The notes beneath the pieces are model-generated. The model was not told where the DNA came from, made no database searches, and worked only from the letters and a program-made list of their open reading frames with translations. A stretch of 34,130 nucleotides of DNA from Microvirga sp. 3-52 (GTDB lineage: Bacteria > Pseudomonadota > Alphaproteobacteria > Rhizobiales > Beijerinckiaceae), in assembly GCF_018383585.1 (NCBI RefSeq), contig NZ_JAHAMK010000003.1:180259-214388 (forward strand), given 5' to 3'. Shown in pieces: positions 6,284 to 15,217 of this stretch. Positions within the stretch are counted from its first letter, which is position 1. Each line of letters begins with the position of its first letter. The position numbers and the translations under genes are program-made.

Positions 6284-8911
6284 GTGGGCACACCTAAGAC
6301 CATCACAATCGATGCATCCTCAGCCACAAGCGGCATCAACCTCGACACTTATTTCGAGGCCTATTACGCGGGGCTGCAGACGGGATCATCAAGCTATTAC
6401 GGCGGTACAGAGGACGCAGCGCCCTTTGGCTATCAGAACGGAACTCAAGTCGGCTTCCGTTACAAGGACAATGCGGGAGCGGCCACCGCCAAGCAGGTCC
6501 TCGTCGAGGGTGAGGATCTCGCCTACGACTACGCCCATTACGGCTCGACCTATGGCCACGGGATCTCGGGCACCATCAACTCGGTTTCCTTCGGCACCAA
6601 GACGACGGCGCAGGCGGCCGGCGCAGCCGAGATGACGGGCATGATCGCGGAGCTGGTGATCTCGGGTTGGGATATCACCGCTGAGAAGGGCAGCGGCAAT
6701 GTTCAGTCGAACCCGGTGTACAGCCTCTATAGCGCCCTGCGCCTGAACCCAATCGGGAGCAAGGATATCCTGATCGCAACCCTTCAGGAGAAGATGGACG
6801 CCTACGCCCAGAACATTCTCGGCTCCGGCTTCGACGACACCCTTGTGGCAGGTACGCACGACGACACGATTGACGGTGGAGCGGGCGACGACGTCTTCGT
6901 GCTTTCCGGCCTGCGGTCGTTCTACGGCATCGTCAAGAATCCGGACGGTAGCTTCAAGATCACCGATCTCCGTGGCGCGTCCTCCGAGGGCACAGACACG
7001 GTTCATAATGTGGAGAGCTTCCAGTTCGCCGACGGCCGGGTCGTGGCCGCGAACGTCGAAGGGGAAGGTGCAGCGCGGATCACCATCGACGCCTCGGGGT
7101 CCACGGGTGGACTGGATTTCGAAGCCTTCATCCGCGGGGGCTTCCTCTCGGACATCACGGCGAACGGCTTCCCTGTCTTCGACAACAGTCAGGCATTCTC
7201 GGGCGAGGAGATGTTCTTGAACTATGGCGCAACGCCAGACAAGAAGTACCTGTTGGCCCATGGTTCCAGCCTTTCCTATGACATGAACACGCACGTGGTC
7301 GGCGGCACAATCAACACGATCGAGTACGGGACGCGTGGCAGCGGATCGTTTGATTCCACGACGGGCTACTTCACAGGCGGCAGCACACAGCTCAGGATCG
7401 CCGGGCTCGAGATGTCGAGCAACACCAGACAGGGAATCGTGCAGCTCTTCACCGCCGCGCATATGAATGGCTCGAACTATAACGCGGCCTACCTCAAGGC
7501 CTATGCGGACGCTCTCGACGCCATCGGCCAGAACTATATCGGATCGGCCGGAAGCGACATGTTCGGAGGCGGGCAATTCGACGACGACATCGCGGGAAAC
7601 GGCGGCAATGACATCCTCCGCGCCAGCCAGGGCAACGATACCATTGACGGCGGCGCGGACACCGACACGGTCGTCTTCGCCGGCAACAAGAACGACTACA
7701 CCATCGCCAAGGTGAGCAGCGTCTACACGGTCAGCCACAAGAGCGGCAACGGCATTGCCATGGTGAAGAACGCTGAGTTTCTGCGGTTCAACGACGTCCA
7801 AATAGACACGGCGACGGGCGACGAATCAGTGGTCGGGCAGTCGCCCATCAACCTGGCCCTTGCGCCTGCGAGCGTGAAGGAGAATGCCGCGATAGGAACG
7901 CTCGTCGGCGTCCTCTCCGCCACAGACCCCGAAGGCAAGACCGTCTCGTACCGTCTCACAAACAATCCGGGTGACACGTTCGCCATCGAAGGCAACAAGC
8001 TTTACGTCAAAAACGGAGTCAATTTCGAAGCCTTCCCCTCTCGCACCATCACAGTCGAGGCGCGGGATGCAGATGGCAGCACCACGCTCAAGGATTTCGA
8101 CGTCGCCATCGAGGACGTCAATGAAGCGCCGGAGGAGCTCTTCCTCTCGAACTCCTCTATCTCCGAGAAGGCCGAGGTCGGGACTCGGGTCGGCATGCTG
8201 TCTGCCGTTGATCCAGAGGGAGGAGCAGTCACCTACAGCCTGATTGGCAATCCCGGTGGGTACTTCAAGCTGACGAACGGCAAGCTCACTCTGGCGAAGT
8301 CGCTCGATTACGAGAAGAAGCAGAGCCACATCATTACCGTCGAAGCAAAGGACTCGACCGGCCAGTCGACGACACAGACGATCAAGATCGATGTCGGCGA
8401 CGTCACGGAACCGAAGGTCGGAACGGATCGAAACGACATGCTGACCGGCAAGATCGGTCGGGACAAACTGTCCGGCGGCGCCGGCGCTGACAAGCTCTCC
8501 GGCATTGGTGGCAATGATTATCTCTATGGCGGCAGCGGGAACGATAAGCTGACGGGTGGTCAGGGAGCAGATGATCTCTGGGGAGGATCTGGCGCCGATA
8601 CCTTCATCTTCAAGGCGATCAGGGAAACGACTGTCTCGGGCGCTGGGCGAGACACGATATTTGATTTTTCAATGAAGCAGAAAGACAAGATCGATCTCTC
8701 CGCTATCGATGCCAGAACGACGAAGGGCGGAAACCAAGCATTTTCTTTCATCGGGACGAAGGCGTTTGACGGAAAGGCCGGAGAGCTGCGCTACGAGAAA
8801 GCGAAGAGCGACACCTATATCTACGGTGACGTAAATGGCGATAAGGTCGCGGACTTCACGATCCACCTCGATGATCGGGTCAGCCTCTCAAAGAGCTACT
8901 TCATCCTTTAA
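6284..8911 (+). CDS. Large RTX hemophore-like protein with two HasA-like domains and cadherin repeats
   Basis: 875 residues, no signal peptide. GTG 6284 is chosen for AAGGGGAG just upstream and because MGTPKTITIDAS matches the start of the sister protein. Order: HasA-like domain 1 (~6-178); RTX nonapeptides (~180-205) and an FYGIVKNPDGSFKITD module; HasA-like domain 2 (~266-418); RTX (~420-460) and a second DYTIAKV module; two cadherin-like repeats (~521-613, ~614-709); RTX block (~712-770); serralysin-type C-terminal domain ending SYFIL. The HasA-like assignment rests on the L-x-Y...H...G-x-(I/L)-x-(S/T)-(V/I)-x-(F/Y)-G core: Y81/H92 in domain 1 and Y332/H337 in domain 2, matching Tyr75/His83 of classical HasA. 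No counterpart of HasA His32 is visible. Secretion by a type I system and heme capture are inferred. The two modular halves suggest internal duplication. Confidence 0.8.
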   Translation: MGTPKTITIDASSATSGINLDTYFEAYYAGLQTGSSSYYGGTEDAAPFGYQNGTQVGFRYKDNAGAATAKQVLVEGEDLAYDYAHYGSTYGHGISGTINSVSFGTKTTAQAAGAAEMTGMIAELVISGWDITAEKGSGNVQSNPVYSLYSALRLNPIGSKDILIATLQEKMDAYAQNILGSGFDDTLVAGTHDDTIDGGAGDDVFVLSGLRSFYGIVKNPDGSFKITDLRGASSEGTDTVHNVESFQFADGRVVAANVEGEGAARITIDASGSTGGLDFEAFIRGGFLSDITANGFPVFDNSQAFSGEEMFLNYGATPDKKYLLAHGSSLSYDMNTHVVGGTINTIEYGTRGSGSFDSTTGYFTGGSTQLRIAGLEMSSNTRQGIVQLFTAAHMNGSNYNAAYLKAYADALDAIGQNYIGSAGSDMFGGGQFDDDIAGNGGNDILRASQGNDTIDGGADTDTVVFAGNKNDYTIAKVSSVYTVSHKSGNGIAMVKNAEFLRFNDVQIDTATGDESVVGQSPINLALAPASVKENAAIGTLVGVLSATDPEGKTVSYRLTNNPGDTFAIEGNKLYVKNGVNFEAFPSRTITVEARDADGSTTLKDFDVAIEDVNEAPEELFLSNSSISEKAEVGTRVGMLSAVDPEGGAVTYSLIGNPGGYFKLTNGKLTLAKSLDYEKKQSHIITVEAKDSTGQSTTQTIKIDVGDVTEPKVGTDRNDMLTGKIGRDKLSGGAGADKLSGIGGNDYLYGGSGNDKLTGGQGADDLWGGSGADTFIFKAIRETTVSGAGRDTIFDFSMKQKDKIDLSAIDARTTKGGNQAFSFIGTKAFDGKAGELRYEKAKSDTYIYGDVNGDKVADFTIHLDDRVSLSKSYFIL

Positions 8912-8934
8912 TCGCTGGAGGCCGGAGGCGAGCC

Positions 8935-10998
8935 ATGCCTCCGGTCCTGCGATTGATCGCTCGTTCCCCGAAGGCTGCTTCTCCTGTGTTTTCACTTCGC
9001 CCTGGTCGTTTTGGACTACACCTGATCCTGGCCGCTCTCGCGAGCCTGACAGCGCCCGCCGAGGCGCAGGAGATGATGCCGGGCGACGATACGACAATCG
9101 ACCTTGACGCCATCACTGTCACAGCAACCAAAGCGGGTGAGCGTGTATACGAATCCTTGTCGCCATCGAGCGTCATCGGTCGCGAACGGATTGAAACTCA
9201 GATTCAGCCGAGCAGCACGGCTGATGTCTTGCGACTGATTCCAAGCGTGACGACCCAGTCGGCTCCAGGGGATCCCGGCATAGGCGTCAACGTCCGCGGG
9301 CTCCAGGATTTCGGCCGCGTAAACGTTCTTGTCGATGGAGCGCGGCAGAATTTCCAGCGCGAAGGCCATTCCGCCAAAGGAACTTTCTATTTTGACCCCG
9401 AGATGATGAAGTCTGTCGATGTGACTCGTGGGCCGACCTCGTCGATTTACGGATCGGGCGCCATCGGCGGCGTCGTGAGCTTCACGACAATCGATGCGGG
9501 CGACGTTCTGCCTGATGGAACCCATGTCGGCGGACGGATCAAGGGAACTTGGGAAACGAACGGAAACACCCCGCTTCTTCATGGAGAGATCGCCGCGCGC
9601 CCAAGCGATATGTTCGATCTCCTCGGGGCTGCAACCTGGCGCGATGCCGGGGATTACAGATCAGGGGATGGAGCCCCGAGCGACTATACAGCGCAGGATC
9701 TTCTCTCCGGACTGGTCAAGACCCGGATTCGGCCGTCGTCCGATCAAGAACTGACGCTATCGGCGTTGCGGATTACGAACGACTTTGAAAACGGCCTTTC
9801 GACCCTCTATCGGACGCAGGCTGTGGCCGACACCTTCACGGCAGGATACCGGTGGACTCCGTACTCTTCCGTTTGGGACTTGAGCGCCAAGGTCTATTTC
9901 AGCGGTACGAACGTGAAGCAAACCACCTTGGAGGGTATCACAGCGGGAGCTGCCAAGACCTTCGACATCGGCACGATCGGGTTCGATCTCTTTAACACGT
10001 CTAAGTTCGATACCGGATCGTTCCAGCACGAGCTAACCTATGGTGGCGATTTGTTTAACGACAATGTCGAAACGAAAGATCCCTTTGGGAACAGCGACCA
10101 GCTCACCCCTTCGGGGGAACGCCTCGTCTATGGCGCATTCCTTCAAGACCGCGTCGTATTTTCCGAATGGCTCGAAGTCATCGGCGCCCTGCGATACGAC
10201 TTCTATCGTCTGACAGGCGTCGATATCGAGAATGAAGGCAGTCGCCTTTCACCCAAAATCACAGTCGGGATCACGCCCTGGCAGCCTGTCACCTTCTATG
10301 CGAGCTATTCCGAGGGCTATCGGGCTCCTGCATTGACCGAAACCCTGATTGACGGGTTCCATCCGCCGCCACTCAGCGCCGGACGTTTCTTTCCCAATCC
10401 CGATCTGAAGCCTGAGATTGCTCATAACATTGAGGGTGGGGTCAATCTGCGTTTCGATAATCTTATCGCCGAAGAGGATCGGTTGCGCATGAAAATCGGC
10501 ATCTTCCACAATCGCGTGGATGACTATATCGAACAGGTTTTCACGCGCTTTCCGATTCCGGGAGGCTATCAGTATCGGAATATCGCCGAGGCAGTTATCG
10601 GAGGTGTTGAAGCCGAGGGAATCTACGATGCTGGCTCCTATTTCATCGGCATCGCGGGCCACATTCTTCGTGGCAGGAATAGCCGAACCAATGAAGATCT
10701 CGTCAAAGTGCCACCGAACCGCCTGACAGGAACCATCGGTTTTCGCGACTATGATGGACGGCTTGAGTTCGGCACCCGTGTGTCCTTTGTCGGGGCCAAG
10801 GATCGGGCGGAGGATTTCGGCTTCGTTGGTGATCCTTATGTCGTCGTCGACCTCTTCGCCAACTGGAAGGTTAACGAGCGGGCGACGACCGGCCTCGTGA
10901 TCGAGAACCTATTCGATCGACAGTATACCGAGTACCTGAATGGGAATCCAAGTCCGGGTTTTAACGCGAAGGCGTCTCTGTCTGTCAAACTGTATTGA
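8935..10998 (+). CDS. TonB-dependent heme/hemophore receptor (HasR/HmuR-like)
   Basis: 687 residues. The long N-terminus ends in a signal-peptide core (FGLHLILAALASLTAPAEAQ, cleavage near residue 45). A TonB-box-like DAITVTATK (59-67) leads into a plug domain (VRGLQDFGRVNVLVDGARQ, GPTSSIYGSGAIGGVVSF) and a 22-strand-type barrel ending in an aromatic residue (SLSVKLY). The diagnostic heme-receptor feature is the YRAP (462-465) and NPDL (488-491) pair with H476 between them, the FRAP/NPNL loop whose His contacts heme in HemR/HasR-type receptors. GGAGGCGAGCC precedes ATG 8935. It starts 23 nt after the double HasA-RTX gene and is followed 58 nt later by the single HasA-RTX gene, so the three likely form one operon. 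The energy source (TonB/ExbBD) is not encoded here. Confidence 0.9.
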   Translation: MPPVLRLIARSPKAASPVFSLRPGRFGLHLILAALASLTAPAEAQEMMPGDDTTIDLDAITVTATKAGERVYESLSPSSVIGRERIETQIQPSSTADVLRLIPSVTTQSAPGDPGIGVNVRGLQDFGRVNVLVDGARQNFQREGHSAKGTFYFDPEMMKSVDVTRGPTSSIYGSGAIGGVVSFTTIDAGDVLPDGTHVGGRIKGTWETNGNTPLLHGEIAARPSDMFDLLGAATWRDAGDYRSGDGAPSDYTAQDLLSGLVKTRIRPSSDQELTLSALRITNDFENGLSTLYRTQAVADTFTAGYRWTPYSSVWDLSAKVYFSGTNVKQTTLEGITAGAAKTFDIGTIGFDLFNTSKFDTGSFQHELTYGGDLFNDNVETKDPFGNSDQLTPSGERLVYGAFLQDRVVFSEWLEVIGALRYDFYRLTGVDIENEGSRLSPKITVGITPWQPVTFYASYSEGYRAPALTETLIDGFHPPPLSAGRFFPNPDLKPEIAHNIEGGVNLRFDNLIAEEDRLRMKIGIFHNRVDDYIEQVFTRFPIPGGYQYRNIAEAVIGGVEAEGIYDAGSYFIGIAGHILRGRNSRTNEDLVKVPPNRLTGTIGFRDYDGRLEFGTRVSFVGAKDRAEDFGFVGDPYVVVDLFANWKVNERATTGLVIENLFDRQYTEYLNGNPSPGFNAKASLSVKLY

Positions 10999-11056
10999 AA
11001 CCGGAGAAGAGATAAATCACCCGTGGGATGTACCACGCTGCTTTGAGGAGGCAGGC

Positions 11057-12034
11057 ATGACAATTACTATCAGGTTGACCGCGAGCAGCTCAAACAAAGG
11101 CGTGAGCTTCAATAGCTATATGAAAAGCTATTTCAAGGACTTTTCATTTGAAGGATGGCCTTACATTCTCGGTGGTGCGGGAGAGTTCAAAGGGACCCAG
11201 CTTGTTCTGCTCGATAATATGCACGGTCCAAATACCAAGACCGTCGTTCTCGACGGCCGCTCGATTTCCTATGATCTTGCGAAGCATGTCGTTAGTGGAT
11301 CCGTAACCGCGGTGCGCCTGGGTACCCTCGGGAACAGCTACAAGGACTCGGGCGAGTTCACTGAGGATCCCGCAGGGCGGATCACGAACATCTCGGCGCA
11401 GGTGCAGATCTCCGGATTGGCGATTGCCGGCACGGAATTCCACTCGTTGGTCTCTGGCCTCATGGGTAGAGTCAGTTCAGGCCGGAAAGCCAATCCGGCA
11501 ATCCTCAATGCGGCGCTTGCCGATGAAGCTCAGAACCTTATCGGGTCAAGCGGCAGCGATACGTATACCGGGACCCGCTTCAGTGATCGGATCACAGGCA
11601 ATGCTGGAAATGACGTTCTTCTGGGGGGCAATGGCAACGACCGCATCAAAGGCGGCGCCGGTAGTGACAAACTAACAGGTGGGGCTGGAGCTGATGACCT
11701 CTGGGGTGGAGAAGGAACAGATACCTTCATTTTCAAGTCTGTCGGGGATTCGACCGTCAAGAGTTCTGGCCGGGACTCGATCTTCGATTTCTCCATCCAA
11801 CAGAAGGACAAGATCCACCTGTCATCGATTGACGCCAATGCACTCAAAGGAGGAAATCAAGCCTTCGAGTTCATTGGCACTCGGGCCTTCAGCGGAGAGA
11901 CCGGAGAATTGCAATACAGGAAAGCAGCCAGTGACACCTATGTCTCCGGTGATGTGAATGGCGATAAGATTGCCGATTTCACAATCCATTTCGACGATGC
12001 CATCGATTTCAGCCAGAGCTACTTCGTCCTGTAA
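11057..12034 (+). CDS. Small RTX hemophore-like protein with one HasA-like domain
   Basis: 325 residues. ATG 11057 has GAGGAGG 5 nt upstream. A HasA-like domain (~1-162) starts MTITIRLTASSSNKGVSF and carries Y72 and H77 in ISYDLAKHVVSG, aligning with HasA Tyr75/His83. The GEFKGTQLVLLDN strand fits the HasA segment before the ligand loop. An RTX block follows (~165-220: GSSGSDTYTG, GNAGNDVLLG, GNGNDRIKG, GAGSDKLTG, GADDLWGG). Last is a serralysin-type C-terminal domain ending SYFVL that is nearly identical in pattern to the end of the double HasA protein (FIFK...GRDxIFDFS...QKDKI...GNQAF...GDVNGDK...ADFTIH). There is no signal peptide, so type I export is inferred. The close C-terminal match suggests the same exporter, or recent duplication. 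It is less elaborate than its sister, with no cadherin repeats. Confidence 0.82.
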   Translation: MTITIRLTASSSNKGVSFNSYMKSYFKDFSFEGWPYILGGAGEFKGTQLVLLDNMHGPNTKTVVLDGRSISYDLAKHVVSGSVTAVRLGTLGNSYKDSGEFTEDPAGRITNISAQVQISGLAIAGTEFHSLVSGLMGRVSSGRKANPAILNAALADEAQNLIGSSGSDTYTGTRFSDRITGNAGNDVLLGGNGNDRIKGGAGSDKLTGGAGADDLWGGEGTDTFIFKSVGDSTVKSSGRDSIFDFSIQQKDKIHLSSIDANALKGGNQAFEFIGTRAFSGETGELQYRKAASDTYVSGDVNGDKIADFTIHFDDAIDFSQSYFVL

Positions 12035-12397
12035 GGTGCTGTCGTCGGTGGAAGGCGCCGAAGGCCAATGCCTCTCTCGAACGCCTTGCGTGGCATGCAC
12101 AGTCCAAAATCCTCATTTGATCGGCATCGTGGGCTAAGGAGTGAGTTCTTCATCGACGGTGTCAGTCGCAATACGAATGTGGGACATTATTCTTGGACAT
12201 GCAGGGCCGTGTGACAGCCCGGCCAAGTGCACGGGGCTCAGATCAACCCATGGCTAGAAGCGACTGTTCGGTGAACGCCGGGACATGCTTGCATCTGTAT
12301 CAAAGGTTGGATGTCATTATTCCATCCACTGAGATTTCATTCCGGTAGGAATGAATGAGCGAAAGAGCTATCATCCCTTGAACACAAGGGTTCAGCT
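12035..12397. promoter_or_regulatory. Gene-free gap with a leader hairpin before the FecR/VWA gene
   Basis: No gene is supported in these 363 nt. A small perfect hairpin (TTCATTCC 12336-12343, loop GGTA, GGAATGAA 12348-12355) sits about 40 nt before the next start and may be part of its leader. No clear terminator was found after the HasA-RTX gene. Confidence 0.3.
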
Positions 12398-15109
12398 GTG
12401 TACCAGTCCTGGGACGGCGCCAGTGTTTTCGACATCTGGATCGACGCCGCCATGGCGTCGGATGGTCGAACTGACTCTGAACCATCCATTGTCTTTCCGG
12501 ACAAGGACATCCTCTTCACCGCCGATTTCAGGAAATCCGGAACCGACCTGCTGCTGACGAGGCAGGAGACAACGGCCGTGATCCTCGACTATTTCAGGGG
12601 TGATCGGCGTTTGAACATCACGACACCGGAGGGCGCGAGCCTTTCAGCAGAGACCGTCGAGGCGCTGGCCGGCTCCGATCCGCAAGGACAATATGCCCAG
12701 CTCTCAGGGACAGTTGCGGTTCGTTCTCCGATCGGTCGGGTCGAGAAGGTATCAGGAACGGCAACCGTCCAGCGAAATGGGGTATCGGTCGACCTGCAGG
12801 TCGGCGACATGGTCGCCAAAGGGGACGTCCTCCAAACGGGGGCAAGCTCCTCTTTGTCGATCAAGTTCAATGACGGAACAGTCTTCAGCCTGTCTGCCAG
12901 CGCCCGAATGGTGCTGAACGACATGGTCTATGCTGCGGATTCGAGTTCGAATTCTGCGCTGTTCACCCTCGTTCAAGGCCTCATCGGGTTTGTCGCAGGT
13001 CGGATCGCCAAGACGGGCGATCTCAAGGTCGATACCCCTGTCGCCACCATGGCAATCAGAGGCACGGCCGTGCAAGCGGAGATCGCAGCTTTCAACGGCG
13101 CTACGCGGTTCTCGCTTCTCACCGAGCCGGATGGAACTGTTGGCTCGTTTCTGCTGCTGGACAAGAGCAACCCGTCTCGTGTGATTGGCTCGATGTCGGA
13201 TGCGCGTACCTCGACGCTTCTGACTCCCGTGGCCGGCTCTGAACCCCGCATCACGCAGATCATGAAGACCGGCGACGATATTCGCGGCGAAAGCGATTTT
13301 GTCCGGGATCTCTTCCAGGTGTTTGCCCCCGAGCCTCGCCAGAGGAGGGGAAGCAGTGATTTTGAAGATGCGCCGATCATTCCGGCGAACTTGCCTCAGC
13401 CTGTCGACACGCCCGATCCATCACAATTCGCCATCGTCATTCCTGGGGGCGCGGGACGCACGTTGTTCCCCAGCCTAGCCCTTCCGGAGCTCACATTCGC
13501 GCCTGCTCCGATCCTTGGCAGGGCTATCGAGGATGGACCGCTCGCGCGGCTCGATGCGGTACCGGGTAGTCTCACGTTGGAGGACGCGGCGCTGCCATTC
13601 GTGATCGTGCCGGCCTTGTTGCCGCCAGGCGTAAGATATCTCGATGGGGCGCGAAGCTTTGCCCTGAATCCTTCGCATCCGGCCTATCAGCATCTGGGGA
13701 AAGGAGAGACTGAGACCGTTACTGTCGATTATGCATTGATGAGCGATGATGGCATCCGCATTCCGGCTTCGATCTCCTGGACCATCGCCGGCCGGAACGA
13801 CGCTCCCGTTGCAATAAATGATCGCATCGGGAACATGGACGAGAGCGGGCGCCGGATCCTGACCGTGCGCGCCAACGACCGCGACGTGGATGGCGATGCT
13901 GTCAGTATCGTTCGCTGGACGTCCCCGCTCGAAGGCATCGTCTTTCGCAACTCGTCGGGGGATCTGGTTTTCGATCCCGGTCGTGAATTCCAGGCTCTGA
14001 GCGCCGGCGACACGGCAACAGTGAGCTTCGCCTACACGATTTCCGATGGCAGGGGAGGGACCGATACTGCGAATGTCACGTTGCAGGTCCGCGGCACGGG
14101 GACGTTCTCCTCGCCTAACAAGTCCGCTTTGAGCAGTGGAGTTCTCGGGTTCAACGACCAGTTGGTCTCGCTCACCCTCGAGGCACCCTCGGCGACAACA
14201 ACTGAAGCGGCAAGCCTCGATCTGCTCATTGGTCTTGGTCCGGTTCTCCAGCCGCAGATGAACATCCTTTACCTCGTCGATATTTCAGGCAGCACATCGG
14301 ACCAGTTTGAAGGAACGCCGGTCGGAGATCTCAACAATGACGGACAGTCCAATACCATTCTCGATGCAGAGATCGCGAGCTTGATCGCACTGACCGACCG
14401 GATCAGAGGGCTGGGATTCTCCCCCGCCGATGTCACGGTTACGGTGATTCCCTTCAACGGCAGCGCCGATCCGGCCGAGGCTTCGGCAGGGGGCATCGTG
14501 AATGCGGCGACATTCAGTCTTGGAGCCGTGGGCGAAGAGGCTGTCGCGAACCACCTGAGAGGGCTGAATGCCGGGGGGGAAACGAACTTCGCCGACGCCT
14601 TGCGGGCGGCCAATGACAGATTGCTGGGCCTGGATCAGGGAGGAGAGAAGAACTTCCTGTATTTCCTTTCGGACGGCAACGGACAGGGCCCGATCGATGC
14701 CGAACTCGCGACGCTGAACGAAGTCTATGAAGCGAAGATCACCGCTCTCGGCGTTGGTGGGAATGCAAGCCTTTCTCAGCTCAATGGCATCGATAATACG
14801 GCTGGAGCCTCACTTCTGACCTCCCCGGATCAGATCGACATCTCCGTGCTCGGAACTCCGCTTCCGGGCGGTACGATCGCCGATCTCGACATCTTCGTAA
14901 ACGGGGCTGAAATCCTCGAGATTGGACCAGAGGATCTCGTCTCGACGCCCAGCGGACTTGCACTCGATGGGTCCGCTAGCGGCCTGAGAAGACTTGTCGG
15001 CGATAGCAATACCGTTTCGGCGACCGTGACCTTCGCGAGCGGGGAGGTTCTTACGACGGAACTGACCATCGCAGGCGCGTTACCGCGCTCAACAGACTTC
15101 ATCCTGTGA
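12398..15109 (+). CDS. Large FecR-domain / VCBS / VWA protein with type I secretion-like tail
   Basis: 903 residues from GTG 12398; an in-frame ATG at 12452 is an alternative, and neither has a strong ribosome site. Order: an N-terminal module (~35-105: SGTDLLLTRQETTAVILDYF...) typical of large repeat-bearing exported proteins; a FecR-like domain (~112-228: VSGTATVQRNGVSVDLQVGD...GDVLQTGASSSLSIKFNDGT...MAIRGTAV), here probably structural rather than anti-sigma; a linker with Pro-rich stretches; a VCBS/cadherin-like pair (~405-565); and a VWA domain (~618-810) with an intact MIDAS D628-x-S630-x-S632 plus GGETNFADAL and FLSDGNG. The final residues TDFIL resemble the SYFIL/SYFVL ends of the RTX hemophores, and there is no signal peptide. 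An exported adhesin or surface protein is the best guess. It is followed by a CHASE2 cyclase. Confidence 0.75.
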   Translation: MYQSWDGASVFDIWIDAAMASDGRTDSEPSIVFPDKDILFTADFRKSGTDLLLTRQETTAVILDYFRGDRRLNITTPEGASLSAETVEALAGSDPQGQYAQLSGTVAVRSPIGRVEKVSGTATVQRNGVSVDLQVGDMVAKGDVLQTGASSSLSIKFNDGTVFSLSASARMVLNDMVYAADSSSNSALFTLVQGLIGFVAGRIAKTGDLKVDTPVATMAIRGTAVQAEIAAFNGATRFSLLTEPDGTVGSFLLLDKSNPSRVIGSMSDARTSTLLTPVAGSEPRITQIMKTGDDIRGESDFVRDLFQVFAPEPRQRRGSSDFEDAPIIPANLPQPVDTPDPSQFAIVIPGGAGRTLFPSLALPELTFAPAPILGRAIEDGPLARLDAVPGSLTLEDAALPFVIVPALLPPGVRYLDGARSFALNPSHPAYQHLGKGETETVTVDYALMSDDGIRIPASISWTIAGRNDAPVAINDRIGNMDESGRRILTVRANDRDVDGDAVSIVRWTSPLEGIVFRNSSGDLVFDPGREFQALSAGDTATVSFAYTISDGRGGTDTANVTLQVRGTGTFSSPNKSALSSGVLGFNDQLVSLTLEAPSATTTEAASLDLLIGLGPVLQPQMNILYLVDISGSTSDQFEGTPVGDLNNDGQSNTILDAEIASLIALTDRIRGLGFSPADVTVTVIPFNGSADPAEASAGGIVNAATFSLGAVGEEAVANHLRGLNAGGETNFADALRAANDRLLGLDQGGEKNFLYFLSDGNGQGPIDAELATLNEVYEAKITALGVGGNASLSQLNGIDNTAGASLLTSPDQIDISVLGTPLPGGTIADLDIFVNGAEILEIGPEDLVSTPSGLALDGSASGLRRLVGDSNTVSATVTFASGEVLTTELTIAGALPRSTDFIL

Positions 15110-15217
15110 GAGCGCGATGCTCCACTCACCGAATGTTTTGAACTCGTTCCGTAAGTGTCGTGGCCGGCGAGAGAAGCGATTGCAACTCCTGGCGGTCAAC
15201 GCAGCAGTCGCCGCTGC

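Noticed and set aside
6389..7801. 470-residue open frame antisense to the large HasA-RTX gene
   Set aside because: RTX repeats on the + strand generate a long antisense frame; the translation has no recognisable family and no ribosome site.
12398..13090. FecR-like domain as an anti-sigma factor for heme-responsive control (HasS-like)
   Set aside because: No ECF sigma gene is adjacent, no membrane helix is present, and the domain sits in a large exported protein, so a structural role is more likely.
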